Notes: generated by a model not told the origin, from the sequence alone. A stretch of DNA of 17,027 nt from Clostridium sp. CAG:138 (GCA_000435055.1 FR879707.1:20120-37146); one strand, 5' to 3'; shown: positions 5,858-14,089, numbered from the stretch's first letter. Numbers and translations are program-made.

Positions 5858-6559
5858 ATGAAATCCGAATTCAAAAAGATTGCAATTATCTGTGCGAGCG
5901 AGCGTGAGCTTGCTCCGTTTCTTCCGTTGATTGAAAACCCGACAATTTCCGAACGGGCAATGCTGCGCATTCACGAGGGCAGGCTGAACGGGTTTGAAGT
6001 CGCGGCGGTTTATTGCGGCGTTTGCAAAGTTAATGCCGCCGCAGCCGCACAAATTATGATAGACTGTTACGGTGCGGACACCGTCATCAGTGCGGGAGCC
6101 TCCGGCGGAATGGCGGAAGAGCTTCAACTGTTCGACACTGTTGTTGCAGCCGAAGCCTGCTATCACGATGTTCACGAACGTATTTTGACCGATTATCACC
6201 CGTTTATGAAAACACAGTTCTTCCCCGCCTCTTCGGAGCTTGTTTCGGCAGCTAAAGCCGCAGCAAAACCCCTTGCCGAACGCGGACAGCGAATATTTTT
6301 CGGGCGTACCGCAACAGGTGAAGCGTTCATTGCCGACGAGGGACGTGCGGATATTAATTCCCGCCTTGCACCGCTTGCGGTTGATATGGAATCCGCTGCG
6401 ATTGCTCATGTCTGCTATTTGAACGGCGTTCGCTTCATCGCGGTGCGCTGCATCACAGACACTGCAAAACACAGCGGAGTCGGCACATTTGAAGAAAACT
6501 GTTCCCGTGCTTCCGAAATTGCAAAGGATTTTGTTTGCGCAATGCTTAATGAGCTGTAA
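5858..6559 (+). CDS. mtnN: 5'-methylthioadenosine/S-adenosylhomocysteine nucleosidase
   Basis: A 233-residue enzyme of the MTAN/Pfs family (E. coli enzyme 232 residues). It hydrolyses MTA and S-adenosylhomocysteine to adenine plus the thioribose product, recycling by-products of SAM-dependent methylation and polyamine synthesis. Family motifs are in order: the N-terminal acidic motif with Glu17 (E. coli Glu12), GVCKVNAAAAAQ at 54-65, the phosphorylase-type glycine motif SAGASGGM at 78-85, GEAFIAD at 154-160, VDMESAAIA at 175-183 with Met177 and Glu178 (E. coli Met173/Glu174) and catalytic Asp201 in ITDTA (E. coli Asp197). Some pocket residues deviate, for example Cys at 56 and Ser at 179, so a related nucleoside phosphorylase-fold specificity is possible. 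The ribosome binding site is a modest GAGG about 8 nt before the ATG. Confidence 0.9.
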   Translation: MKSEFKKIAIICASERELAPFLPLIENPTISERAMLRIHEGRLNGFEVAAVYCGVCKVNAAAAAQIMIDCYGADTVISAGASGGMAEELQLFDTVVAAEACYHDVHERILTDYHPFMKTQFFPASSELVSAAKAAAKPLAERGQRIFFGRTATGEAFIADEGRADINSRLAPLAVDMESAAIAHVCYLNGVRFIAVRCITDTAKHSGVGTFEENCSRASEIAKDFVCAMLNEL

Positions 6560-6588
6560 TCAAAAGCTTTAGGCCGCACTGGATTCGG

Positions 6589-6618
6589 AAAAGAGCCTGC
6601 TTTTTCGGCAGGCTCTTT
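6589..6618 (+). terminator. Bidirectional terminator between nucleosidase and lipoprotein genes
   Basis: An 11-bp perfect stem AAAGAGCCTGC (6590-6600) / GCAGGCTCTTT (6608-6618) with a 7-nt loop TTTTTCG. It lies between the convergent ends at 6559 and 6659. On the minus strand the stem ends in TTTT; on the plus strand the T residues are mostly inside the stem. Confidence 0.8.
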
Positions 6619-6658
6619 AGTCTATGGTGTAGGAGGCATGAAGAAATATACTTTAAAA

Positions 6659-7459
6659 TCAGTTTTTCTCTCTGACTGAGCCGGTGTTCGTTGTGTTCGG
6701 TTCGGAACTCGGCTCATCGCTCACCGTCGGCTCATCGCTCACCGTCGGTTCATCGCTCACCGTCGGCTCATCGCTCATCGTCGGTGTGTTCGGAGCCGCT
6801 GTATTTTTTTGTCCGTTCGGATCGTTCGGAATCGCTGCATCCGCACCGCCCGCCTCGGCGCTGCAAATTATCATCGCCTGCGCCTCGTTTTTTTCGTTCA
6901 ATCGAACTGTCACAATGCTGCCGACCGCAAGTTTGTCCGCCGAAACGAATCCCGTGCCGCTCGCAATATATGCACCCTCTGCAACGGTGAATACAATCGC
7001 CGCTTCACCGTTTTCGGTGAAACTTATTTTGCTGCCGCCCGAGTTCATGCCCGAACCGGGATTCCCTTCCGGAGGATTGCCTTCCGGAGGATTGCCTTCA
7101 CTCTGTTTGCCCGTATCGTTCCTATCGTTTGTATTTGTATCTTTTGCGCCGCTGTCGGCCGGTTCGGCGCCGTCATTATCCGAAATTTTACTGTTGTTGT
7201 TCGGTGCGGCCGGAGCCGAACCGTCACGGCGGGATCCGTTATTCATTCCGCCGGGAAATTGATTTTCGATGCTTTCGATCGTCCCCGGCTGCAAAGTGTA
7301 CTTTCCGTCGGCAATAACGGTGATAATTCCCGAAACCGTCTTTTCCTCGGTTGATTTTGAGCCGCAGCCCGCAAAGCAAAGCATTGAAACCGCCGCAATC
7401 ACCGCCGCCGTGAAAATGCACAGCACCCGCCGTCCGTGTTTTTTGTGTTCCTTTACCAT
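6659..7459 (-). CDS. Repeat-containing lipoprotein, possibly DUF5666-like
   Basis: A 266-residue lipoprotein: basic start (MVKEHKKHGRR), hydrophobic stretch at about 12-28, lipobox FAGC with Cys32. The mature part has a short beta-like unit (SGIITVIADGKYTLQPGT), a low-complexity Asn/Gly/Asp/Pro-rich linker with GNPPE repeats, and a second beta-rich part at about 155-205 ending ADKLAVGSIVTVRLNE. That is reminiscent of DUF5666-type proteins (I could not verify this). It ends in a Pro/Glu/Ser/Asp-rich tail with tandem TVSDEP repeats, probably an extended wall-spanning segment. I start at the ATG of 7459, 9 nt from GGAAAGG; the ATG at 7468 overlaps that site. It has its own promoter and shares the 6589 terminator. 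Confidence 0.82.
   Translation of the reverse strand: MVKEHKKHGRRVLCIFTAAVIAAVSMLCFAGCGSKSTEEKTVSGIITVIADGKYTLQPGTIESIENQFPGGMNNGSRRDGSAPAAPNNNSKISDNDGAEPADSGAKDTNTNDRNDTGKQSEGNPPEGNPPEGNPGSGMNSGGSKISFTENGEAAIVFTVAEGAYIASGTGFVSADKLAVGSIVTVRLNEKNEAQAMIICSAEAGGADAAIPNDPNGQKNTAAPNTPTMSDEPTVSDEPTVSDEPTVSDEPSSEPNTTNTGSVREKN
6711..6782 (-). repeat. 18-bp in-frame tandem repeat, four units
   Basis: Four head-to-tail 18-bp units at 6711-6728, 6729-6746, 6747-6764 and 6765-6782 encode (T/M)-V/S-D-E-P-type hexapeptides near the lipoprotein C-terminus. Units differ at one or two bases. The length is a multiple of three, so copy number can vary without a frameshift. Confidence 0.92.
7066..7095 (-). repeat. 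15-bp in-frame tandem repeat, two units
   Basis: Two identical copies of CTTCCGGAGGATTGC (7066-7080 and 7081-7095, plus-strand reading) encode GNPPE pentapeptides in the linker of the same lipoprotein. A third, degenerate unit (GNPGS) follows. Confidence 0.88.
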
Positions 7460-7541
7460 TCGGTTCATCCTTTCCGTTTCCGTTATTCCTGCGGAAAAGC
7501 CCGTTTCGATGCAAAAGCCGCTCTTCTCCGTCTCTGTTAAT

Positions 7542-7570
7542 ATTATATTGGTTATTTACAGCATTCGCAA
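7542..7570 (-). promoter_or_regulatory. Sigma-A promoter of the repeat-containing lipoprotein gene
   Basis: On the minus strand: -35 TTGCGA (7565-7570), exactly 17 bp, -10 TATAAT (7542-7547). Transcription would start near 7535, leaving a leader of about 75 nt. It is divergent from the ABC-exporter promoter at 7633-7661. Confidence 0.78.
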
Positions 7571-7632
7571 GGCTTAATTTTGTCTATTTCCGCACGAATT
7601 GAATTTATCTTGCGGCATTGCCTCATTCTATA

Positions 7633-7661
7633 TGGAAACAGCCTTGATTTTGCTGTATAAT
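7633..7661 (+). promoter_or_regulatory. Likely promoter of the ABC-exporter operon
   Basis: A perfect -10 TATAAT (7656-7661) sits 17 bp after a weak -35 TGGAAA (7633-7638, 4 of 6 matches). Transcription would start near 7668, leaving a leader of about 98 nt before the ATG at 7766. The weak -35 would suit an activated promoter, but I see no clear operator. Confidence 0.5.
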
Positions 7662-7765
7662 GTTTCAAATAAGGCACAATTCCGCCGCGCAGACGGATGC
7701 AGCCGCATTGTGCCGTCGGGATGCACCGCCTCCCGCAAAAGCTGAATGCAAAGGTGGAAGTGAAA

Positions 7766-9535
7766 ATGAAGAAACTTTTGATATACATGAAAAAATACCG
7801 AAAGGAATGCATTCTGGCTCCGCTTTTCAAGCTTTTGGAAGCAACATTTGAGCTTTTTGTGCCGCTCATCGTTGCTGCAATTATTGACAACGGCATTGAC
7901 GGCAAAAGCAAAAGCTTCATTATTAATATGGGGCTTTTGCTTCTGGCACTTGCGGCGGTCGGCCTGCTCTGTTCCGTAACGGCACAATTTTTCGCGGCAA
8001 AGGCTGCAATCGGCTTCTGCACCGACCTTCGCGCCGCTCTGCTGAAAAAAATCCAAAGTTTTTCCTACACCGCTCTTGATACTCTCGGCGTTTCCGGACT
8101 GATAACGCGCATGACAAGCGATATCAATCAGATTCAAACGGGCGTCAACCTTTCTCTGCGCCTGCTTCTGCGCTCCCCGTTTGTTGTTTTCGGTGCAATG
8201 ATAATGGCGTTCACAATCGACACACGCTGCGCACTCATTTTTGCGGGCGTTATAGTGCTGCTTTGCGCCGTTGTTTTTTCGATCATGCTGGCATCCATCC
8301 CGAAATACCGAAAAGTTCAGGCGGAGTTGGACAGCGTGACCGGCACCGTGCGCGAAAACCTTGTGGGCGTTCGTGTTCTGCGTGCCTTTTGCCGCGAGGA
8401 AGAGCAGATTCGGACGTTTGACAGGCGAAGCGAAAAGCTTCTCGGCCTTCAAATCAACGCTGGCAAACTCTCCGCGCTGATGAACCCGCTCACACTGATA
8501 ATTATTAATGCCGCTGTTATAATTCTTTTGCAAAGCGGTGCAATTCGAGTTAATTCCGGCTCTCTGACTCAGGGGCAGGTCGTTGCGCTGTATAATCTTA
8601 TGGCACAAATTCTTGTTGAACTGATAAAAATGGCCAATTTGTTCATAACCATCACAAAATCCCTCGCCTGTGCTGACAGAGTTGCGGCAGTCATGCAGCT
8701 TGACAGCGGCGCACACGGCGGCAATAAGCTGCCTGCGAACGGTTCGCCCTGCGGAAGTGTGGAATTTAAAAACGTATCGTTCGAATACAAAAACGCCGGA
8801 GCGGAAGCTCTGTTCGACATAAGCTTTTTTGCAAAACCCGGGCAGACCGTGGGCGTTATCGGCGGCACCGGCAGCGGAAAAAGCACGCTTGTGAACCTTG
8901 TTCCGAATTTTTACAGCGCAACAAAGGGGCAGGTGCTTATTGACGGCGTGAATGCGGATGAATACGACCGCGCCACACTGCTCTCCGCAGTTTCCGTTGT
9001 TCCTCAAAAAGCAGTGCTTTTCGAAGGCACGATCCGCAGCAACCTTTTAATGGGCAACCCGAATGCCTCCGAAGCGGAGCTTTTTTCGGCACTTGAAACC
9101 GCTCAGGCGGCGGAAATCGTCCGCACAAAGCCGAACGGCATTGATGAACCCGTTTTGCGCGGCGGCAGCAATTTTTCCGGCGGGCAAAAACAAAGGCTGT
9201 CCATTGCGCGCGCCCTTGTTCACGGCGGAAGAATTTTGATTCTTGACGACAGTGCTTCCGCTCTGGACTTTGCGACGGATGCAAAACTCCGCGCCGCAAT
9301 TCGAAAGCTTTCCCCCGCGCCGACGACCTTCATAGTGTCCCAACGCGCGGCCTCGGTCATGTTTGCGGATTTCATAATCGTTCTTGATGAAGGGCGCGCC
9401 GTCGGACAGGGCACGCATGAAGAGCTTTTGCGCAATTGCGCTGTTTATCGCGAGATTTATGCCTCTCAGTTCCCGGACGAAGCGGCAAAGCTTAGCATTC
9501 CGAACAACACACCCGAAGGAGATGCGGCAAAATGA
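7766..9535 (+). CDS. Heterodimeric ABC exporter subunit A, TM287/LmrC-type (degenerate ATP site)
   Basis: A 589-residue half-transporter: six-helix type-IV exporter membrane domain at about 15-305, then a nucleotide-binding domain at 332-570. Walker A GGTGSGKST is at 366-374, signature FSGGQ at 470-474 and Walker B LILDD at 491-495. The catalytic Glu is replaced by Asp495 and the switch His by Gln526 (IVSQR). The same two substitutions occur in TM287 and related heterodimeric exporters, so this subunit supplies the Walker motifs of the non-hydrolytic site. I start at the ATG of 7766, 8 nt from AAAGGTGG (7750-7757); the frame is open back to 7697, but those residues are not family-like. Its stop overlaps the next gene's start (ATGA), implying translational coupling. 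The substrate is unknown; the family exports drugs, peptides or lipids. Confidence 0.93.
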   Translation: MKKLLIYMKKYRKECILAPLFKLLEATFELFVPLIVAAIIDNGIDGKSKSFIINMGLLLLALAAVGLLCSVTAQFFAAKAAIGFCTDLRAALLKKIQSFSYTALDTLGVSGLITRMTSDINQIQTGVNLSLRLLLRSPFVVFGAMIMAFTIDTRCALIFAGVIVLLCAVVFSIMLASIPKYRKVQAELDSVTGTVRENLVGVRVLRAFCREEEQIRTFDRRSEKLLGLQINAGKLSALMNPLTLIIINAAVIILLQSGAIRVNSGSLTQGQVVALYNLMAQILVELIKMANLFITITKSLACADRVAAVMQLDSGAHGGNKLPANGSPCGSVEFKNVSFEYKNAGAEALFDISFFAKPGQTVGVIGGTGSGKSTLVNLVPNFYSATKGQVLIDGVNADEYDRATLLSAVSVVPQKAVLFEGTIRSNLLMGNPNASEAELFSALETAQAAEIVRTKPNGIDEPVLRGGSNFSGGQKQRLSIARALVHGGRILILDDSASALDFATDAKLRAAIRKLSPAPTTFIVSQRAASVMFADFIIVLDEGRAVGQGTHEELLRNCAVYREIYASQFPDEAAKLSIPNNTPEGDAAK

Positions 9536-11352
9536 GCAAAAACGGTTTAAACAAAAAAGGAAAATCTGCTCACTCAGAAGAATTACGTTTTACACTCGAT
9601 TCAGCGGGACGCGGCACCGCTGCGGAGCTTTTGCGCCGGCTGAAACCTTATCGTTTTAAATTCGCGCTTTCACTCGGGCTTTCGCTCGTGTATGTGTTTT
9701 TAACGCTTCTGATCCCCGTTCTCGCCGGAAAAATTATTGACTGCATCATCGGCGCGGGAAGGGTTGACTTTGCCGAGATCTCACCGTTTTTGCTGAAACT
9801 CGGTGCAGCTGCGGCGGGAGCTGCACTTTCTCAATGGCTTGTGAGCCTTTGCAACAACAGCATAACCTACGGCTGCGTTCGCAATATCCGTGCAGAAGCA
9901 TTCCGCCGCATTCAAAAACTGCCCCTCGCCTATTTCGATTCGCACCCGGCGGGCGAAACCGTGAGCCGTATGCTCAGCGATGCCGATCAGCTTGCGGACG
10001 GGCTTTTGATGGGCTTTTCCCAATTGTTCACGGGGATTATGACCATTATCGGCACACTCGTGTTCATGCTCACCGTCAACCCGCTGATAACCCTTGTTGT
10101 TGTTGCCGTGACGCCGCTTTCGCTTGCGGTCGCAAGCTTTATTTCCAAGCGAACCTACTCCATGTTCCGCAAACAAAGCGAGACCCGTGGGGAGCAAACT
10201 GCGCTGATCGATGAATTTATCGGCGAACAAAAGCTCATCCGTGCATTTTCATACGAAGCCCGCGCCGAAGAACGCTTTAATACAGTTAACGAGAAGCTGC
10301 AAAAGTTTTCCCTCCGCGCCGTATTCTTTTCCTCTCTCACAAATCCGTGTACGCGCTTTGTGAATGCCGTTATCTATGCAGGGGTTGCCGTTTCCGGCGC
10401 ATTCTCCGTGCTTGCGGGCGGGCTGACCGTCGGCGGACTTTCCGCTTTTTTGAGCTATGCCAACCAATACACAAAGCCGTTCAACGAAATTTCCGGAGTT
10501 ATTACGGAATTGCAGGGCGCGTTTGCCTGTGCGGCGCGGCTGTTTGAGCTTATCAACACCCCTGCGGAAGTCGATGCCGCCGCTGCGCCGAACCCTGCTC
10601 AACGCAATGAAAAGGCTGAAAGCACCGGCAATATCAGCTTCCGCAATGTTTGTTTTTCCTACACGCCCGGCACGGAGCTGATCCGCGATTTTTCGCTTGA
10701 GGTAAAAAGCGGAATGCGCGTTGCAATCGTCGGCCCGACGGGCTGCGGCAAAACGACGCTTATTAACCTGCTCATGCGTTTCTATGACGTTAACTCAGGT
10801 GAAATTCTTATTGACGGAGTGGAAACTCGTTCCATGCCCCGCCATGAGCTGCGCAAAAAATTCGGCATGGTTCTTCAGGAAACATGGCTTCAGGCGGGAA
10901 CCGTTCGGCAAAACATCGCAATGGGCAGGCCGCAGGCAGCGGAAAACGAAATCATCGCCGCCGCAAAGGCCTGTCACGCGCACGGGTTCATAATGCGTCT
11001 TCCGAAAGGTTACGACACCGTACTTGACGAAGCGGGCGGCAGCCTTTCCCAAGGGCAAAAGCAGCTCCTCTGCATTGCGCGCGTTATGCTTTTGAATCCC
11101 CCGATGCTGATTCTTGACGAGGCTACCTCTTCCATTGATACGCGCACGGAGCTTCTCGTTCAGGATGCTTTTGCAAAGCTTATGCACGGCCGAACAAGCT
11201 TTATCGTTGCGCACAGGCTTTCAACCGTTCGTGAGGCGGATATTATCCTTGTTATGCGCAGCGGACGCATAGTTGAAAGCGGAACTCATGATGAATTGCT
11301 CCGCGCCGACGGTTTTTATAAAAAACTTTACGAGAGTCAGTTTGCCCGCTGA
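9532..11352 (+). CDS. Heterodimeric ABC exporter subunit B, TM288/LmrD-type (catalytic site)
   Basis: A 606-residue half-transporter, partner of the preceding subunit. The membrane domain spans about 40-330 after a basic N-terminal extension; the nucleotide-binding domain spans 368-600. Walker A GPTGCGKTT is at 401-409, Q-loop Gln449, Walker B MLILDE at 525-530 with catalytic Glu530, and switch His561 (IVAHR). Its signature is LSQGQ at 505-509 rather than LSGGQ. Paired with the degenerate Walker B of subunit A this gives one silent and one working ATP site, the classic asymmetric arrangement. A longer N-terminus and longer domain linker than subunit A also fit TM288/LmrD. It overlaps the upstream gene by 4 bp, has no promoter of its own, and a terminator follows at 11387. 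Confidence 0.94.
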   Translation: MSKNGLNKKGKSAHSEELRFTLDSAGRGTAAELLRRLKPYRFKFALSLGLSLVYVFLTLLIPVLAGKIIDCIIGAGRVDFAEISPFLLKLGAAAAGAALSQWLVSLCNNSITYGCVRNIRAEAFRRIQKLPLAYFDSHPAGETVSRMLSDADQLADGLLMGFSQLFTGIMTIIGTLVFMLTVNPLITLVVVAVTPLSLAVASFISKRTYSMFRKQSETRGEQTALIDEFIGEQKLIRAFSYEARAEERFNTVNEKLQKFSLRAVFFSSLTNPCTRFVNAVIYAGVAVSGAFSVLAGGLTVGGLSAFLSYANQYTKPFNEISGVITELQGAFACAARLFELINTPAEVDAAAAPNPAQRNEKAESTGNISFRNVCFSYTPGTELIRDFSLEVKSGMRVAIVGPTGCGKTTLINLLMRFYDVNSGEILIDGVETRSMPRHELRKKFGMVLQETWLQAGTVRQNIAMGRPQAAENEIIAAAKACHAHGFIMRLPKGYDTVLDEAGGSLSQGQKQLLCIARVMLLNPPMLILDEATSSIDTRTELLVQDAFAKLMHGRTSFIVAHRLSTVREADIILVMRSGRIVESGTHDELLRADGFYKKLYESQFAR

Positions 11353-11386
11353 AAATGATTGTTCCGCTTTTTTGCTTTTGATATTT

Positions 11387-11421
11387 TCGCCGCAGGCAGA
11401 ATCATGTCTGCGGTGATTTTT
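11387..11421 (+). terminator. Terminator of the ABC operon (copy 1 of a near-identical pair)
   Basis: Stem TCGCCGCAG (11387-11395) / CTGCGGTGA (11408-11416) with one G-T pair, a 12-nt loop and a TTTTT tail. The 30-nt hairpin differs at only two positions from that at 12591-12620. Confidence 0.85.
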
Positions 11422-11496
11422 CTTTTTGGCGTTTTAATATCCGTTGAAATATCTCTGTTGTGCAGTTGATATATTTTATTAATGCCTTGTTTTTTG

Positions 11497-11526
11497 TTGT
11501 CAAATATCGGGTATATGTGTTATACT
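11497..11526 (+). promoter_or_regulatory. Promoter of the 11660-12466 gene
   Basis: -35 TTGTCA (11497-11502), an 18-bp spacer and -10 TATACT (11521-11526); a register of 17 bp to TTATAC is equally possible. The leader is about 125 nt. I see no recognised riboswitch in it. The rest of the 11353-11659 gap holds only the terminator at 11387 and AT-rich sequence. Confidence 0.6.
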
Positions 11527-11659
11527 GGGAAGGAGCAAGGACAGCGCATTTGATTTTCTCCGCGTAATTTCGTGTTTACCGCCGAACAATCTTTCAGTTG
11601 TCCGCTCACGGCATTGTTTTTCCCCCGCTCGACGATTTCATGACAGGAGGTTAAATCTT

Positions 11660-12466
11660 ATGAAATCAAAACGCAAATTTCTCATTTCAGCCCTTGCCGT
11701 TGTGCTTACGGCGGCATTGGCAGTCGGCGTGTTCTTCTTTTACAAGGCCTTTAAAAAGCGCATAGACCCGGAAGAGCAAATGATTCACAACACGCAGGAG
11801 CGCATTGAATATGCGCAGTCATGTTACAAAGAATTCAGCAAAAACCCGAACAAGACCTATACCGTTCTTGTCTCGCTCGACAGTGTTACAACGGAGGAGT
11901 TTACGCAGCTCTTCACCGGCTGCGGCGGCTTCACCCAGGTATACGACTGTATAACCGAAGGCGTTGACGACCCGATGTACGGCGGTTATCTCGACTGTGA
12001 AGGCAAAACAGCGGCGCAGCTTGCCGCCGAGTGTTATGCGGACACTTACGACAGCATCTGTTCCGAGTTGGACAGTTATGATCAACAGGCTGCGGAAATT
12101 CGGGAGTCTTATATGTATGATGAGACTGTCGAGCCTTTTGTTACGCAGCCCCCTGTTGACACATTCGGCAAGGATATAGACACATCCGATATTAAAGTCC
12201 CCGGAAGCTCCTACAGCAACGATGACACAGACTTCCAGCTGGCAGAAGACTTGGCTGACTTGCAGGAATCCCATGATAACTTTGTCATGTTGAAACAAGC
12301 AATGGAGCAAGGCAGATATCGCATATACGGAGTTAAACTGACGCTGACAGGTGCGCAGGCTCAGGCACTGCTTCAATCGAACAAAGTCCGTTTGGTCGAG
12401 AAGCTGACGATTTTTCCTGAAAGCAGCCTCTCTCCGTTGGATCCCTCCGAGGAGAATTGGGATTAA
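11660..12466 (+). CDS. Membrane-anchored extracytoplasmic protein of unknown function
   Basis: A 268-residue protein I cannot assign to a family. A basic start (MKSKRK) and one hydrophobic helix at about 7-28 followed by KAFKKR suggest an uncleaved N-terminal anchor, or a signal peptide, with the acidic remainder outside. The outside part has an alpha/beta segment at about 67-100 (TYTVLVSLDSVTTEEF), a Cys-containing stretch, an acidic linker with PPVDTFGKDIDTSD, and a C-terminal segment YGVKLTLTGAQAQALLQSN. The two strand-helix segments, each a V/L-S/T-L strand leading into a T-x-x-E/Q-x-x-x-L-type helix, look alike and might be a divergent repeat. An AGGAGG ribosome binding site lies about 9 nt before the ATG. 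Its own promoter and terminator make it monocistronic. Confidence 0.82.
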   Translation: MKSKRKFLISALAVVLTAALAVGVFFFYKAFKKRIDPEEQMIHNTQERIEYAQSCYKEFSKNPNKTYTVLVSLDSVTTEEFTQLFTGCGGFTQVYDCITEGVDDPMYGGYLDCEGKTAAQLAAECYADTYDSICSELDSYDQQAAEIRESYMYDETVEPFVTQPPVDTFGKDIDTSDIKVPGSSYSNDDTDFQLAEDLADLQESHDNFVMLKQAMEQGRYRIYGVKLTLTGAQAQALLQSNKVRLVEKLTIFPESSLSPLDPSEENWD

Positions 12467-12590
12467 GAATATGACTTTTCATACTTTTGCGGCAATCTAT
12501 TGTTTATTGTCGTTCGCACGCAATTGCACTTTAACTTTATCTATAGTGCGGCAGTCTGTTTGCGTCTAATGTGAAGCCAAAGTGTCCGAA

Positions 12591-12626
12591 TCGCCGCAGG
12601 CAAAATCATGTCTGCGGCGATTTTTT
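12591..12626 (+). terminator. Terminator of the 11660-12466 gene (copy 2 of a near-identical pair)
   Basis: A perfect 9-bp stem TCGCCGCAG (12591-12599) / CTGCGGCGA (12612-12620), a 12-nt loop and a TTTTTT tail. It lies 125 bp past the stop codon. 28 of 30 hairpin bases match the hairpin at 11387-11416. Confidence 0.88.
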
Positions 12627-12698
12627 GAAGCACTTCTTCAATCGGCCTTTGCCGGCAAAACAACGGTTCCTTTGCATTCATAAAGAATCGAAATAATC

Positions 12699-12754
12699 AA
12701 AGCGGCTCATCCCGTTTGCATTTCGCAATGTGTCGGGGCGAGCCGCTTTTTATG
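12699..12754 (-). terminator. Long nested hairpin ending the methylaspartate cluster, probably bidirectional
   Basis: The outer 10-bp stem AAAGCGGCTC (12699-12708) / GAGCCGCTTT (12740-12749) encloses CCCG/CGGG and a tip TTGC-ATTTC-GCAA, giving one long interrupted hairpin. It lies 28 bp past the mal stop codon. On the plus strand it is followed by TTATGTTTTTTTTC; on the minus strand by TGATTATTTC, a weaker U-rich tract. Confidence 0.75.
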
Positions 12755-12781
12755 TTTTTTTTCGGATTTTGCTGCTAAGGC

Positions 12782-14032
12782 TTATTTTGCCTGTTTTGCC
12801 CTGCGAACCGCAAGAATTCTCTGCATTTCGTTATAAACGATCATATAGCCCTCGTCAACGCCCATGCCGGGTTTTGCAAGGATCTGAACGGGCTGGGTTG
12901 CCATTGCGCACTGGGTGCAAACCTGTGCGGAACGGTCGGTTTCGTTGCAGGTGCCGCCCTGGTATGCGCCGATGCCCTTTTCTTTGCAGTAAAGAACAGC
13001 CTCGATCGTGTTGTTGATGCCGCCGAGATCGGGAGTTTTTATCTGAACCATGTGACCCGCTTTGTTGTCGGCAAAGTACTTGATGTCCTCAAGAGTGTTG
13101 CACCATTCGTCCGCAACGATCTCAACGTTGATTCCGCGATCGTCAAGTTCTTTGGTGATTGCTGCAAGCGCGCGCATCTGCTTTTCGCGGTCTTCAACAT
13201 CCATGGGGCCTTCAATGCGGAGATGGAAGGGCTTTGCGGCTTCTTCAAGGCGCGCCATGTAATCGGCCATTGCCTTGTAGTTATCGTTGCCGAATGCAGC
13301 ACCGATTGTGCCGTATACGTCAATGTGGAAAATCGGGTTGTAATTTTCATCCGTGCGGAGCTGAAGCACGCGGTCACGCAGCCATGCAACATACTGTTCG
13401 AGCAGTTCGCCGTGTTCGCCGAGCTTGGTCTTAACGTTGTTGATAAGCGCATGGGGCAGAATCTGTGCGCCCTTGATAATCATTTTATCCGCATTGGTGT
13501 AGCGATCGTCACCGGACTGGGTGAAAATATCAATGGGCTTGTCGGAAATGGTGCAGCCGTATTCGTCCGCAACAACTTCGCACATCATTCTGCCGGTGGA
13601 CCTTGCAACAGCGTCAAGAATCGCCTGAGTCATGCCGTAGCGAATTGCGGTGTGCAGACGTTTGCCGTCAACATGGATGGATTCGACCATTTCGGAAAGT
13701 GCGCGGAAATTGTCCGCCTCTTTGCCGATGAGTTCGGGCTTGATATAGTTTTCGATAACGGGAATGAAGTCCTTTGCAAGGAAGAGGGGATCGCGTCCGC
13801 CGCAGCCGCTGTACTGAACGGCAGCGCAGTCGCCGTATGCAATCTGGCCGTCCTCAAGAACGAGCATCACGGAGATGGACTCACCGGGCTGACGAACGGA
13901 GGTAAAGCCGGGGGTTTTGGGTTCGCCAACGTATGCGGCGCCGTCGCTTTTTGCGCCCGCCTTAATGGCGCGCTGATCGTCAAAATAGAAGCCTGTTCTG
14001 CCTGCGGAGCAGATAACATCGATAATTTTCAT
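12782..14032 (-). CDS. mal: Methylaspartate ammonia-lyase
   Basis: A 416-residue enolase-superfamily enzyme (EC 4.3.1.2) that eliminates ammonia from (2S,3S)-3-methylaspartate to give mesaconate, the second step of the methylaspartate route of glutamate fermentation. Catalytic and metal residues known from the Clostridium and Citrobacter enzymes are all present: His194 in ILPHALIN, Mg2+ ligands Asp238 (FHIDVYG), Glu274 (RIEGPMD) and Asp308 (IVADEW), and the general base Lys332 (VQIKTPDLGG). Length agrees with the family (about 413). GAAAGGA lies 7 nt before the ATG. It is the last gene of the cluster, 117 bp behind glmE, and is followed by the hairpin at 12699. Confidence 0.97.
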   Translation of the reverse strand: MKIIDVICSAGRTGFYFDDQRAIKAGAKSDGAAYVGEPKTPGFTSVRQPGESISVMLVLEDGQIAYGDCAAVQYSGCGGRDPLFLAKDFIPVIENYIKPELIGKEADNFRALSEMVESIHVDGKRLHTAIRYGMTQAILDAVARSTGRMMCEVVADEYGCTISDKPIDIFTQSGDDRYTNADKMIIKGAQILPHALINNVKTKLGEHGELLEQYVAWLRDRVLQLRTDENYNPIFHIDVYGTIGAAFGNDNYKAMADYMARLEEAAKPFHLRIEGPMDVEDREKQMRALAAITKELDDRGINVEIVADEWCNTLEDIKYFADNKAGHMVQIKTPDLGGINNTIEAVLYCKEKGIGAYQGGTCNETDRSAQVCTQCAMATQPVQILAKPGMGVDEGYMIVYNEMQRILAVRRAKQAK

Positions 14033-14089
14033 AAAAGTATCCTTTCAGTTCTTCAAAATTTTATTTCAAAAATGAAATTTAAGTATTCG

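Noticed and set aside
7628..9007. 459-codon open frame antisense to the first ABC subunit
   Set aside because: It is a shadow of a gene with full Walker and signature motifs, with basic and Cys-rich composition and no domain.
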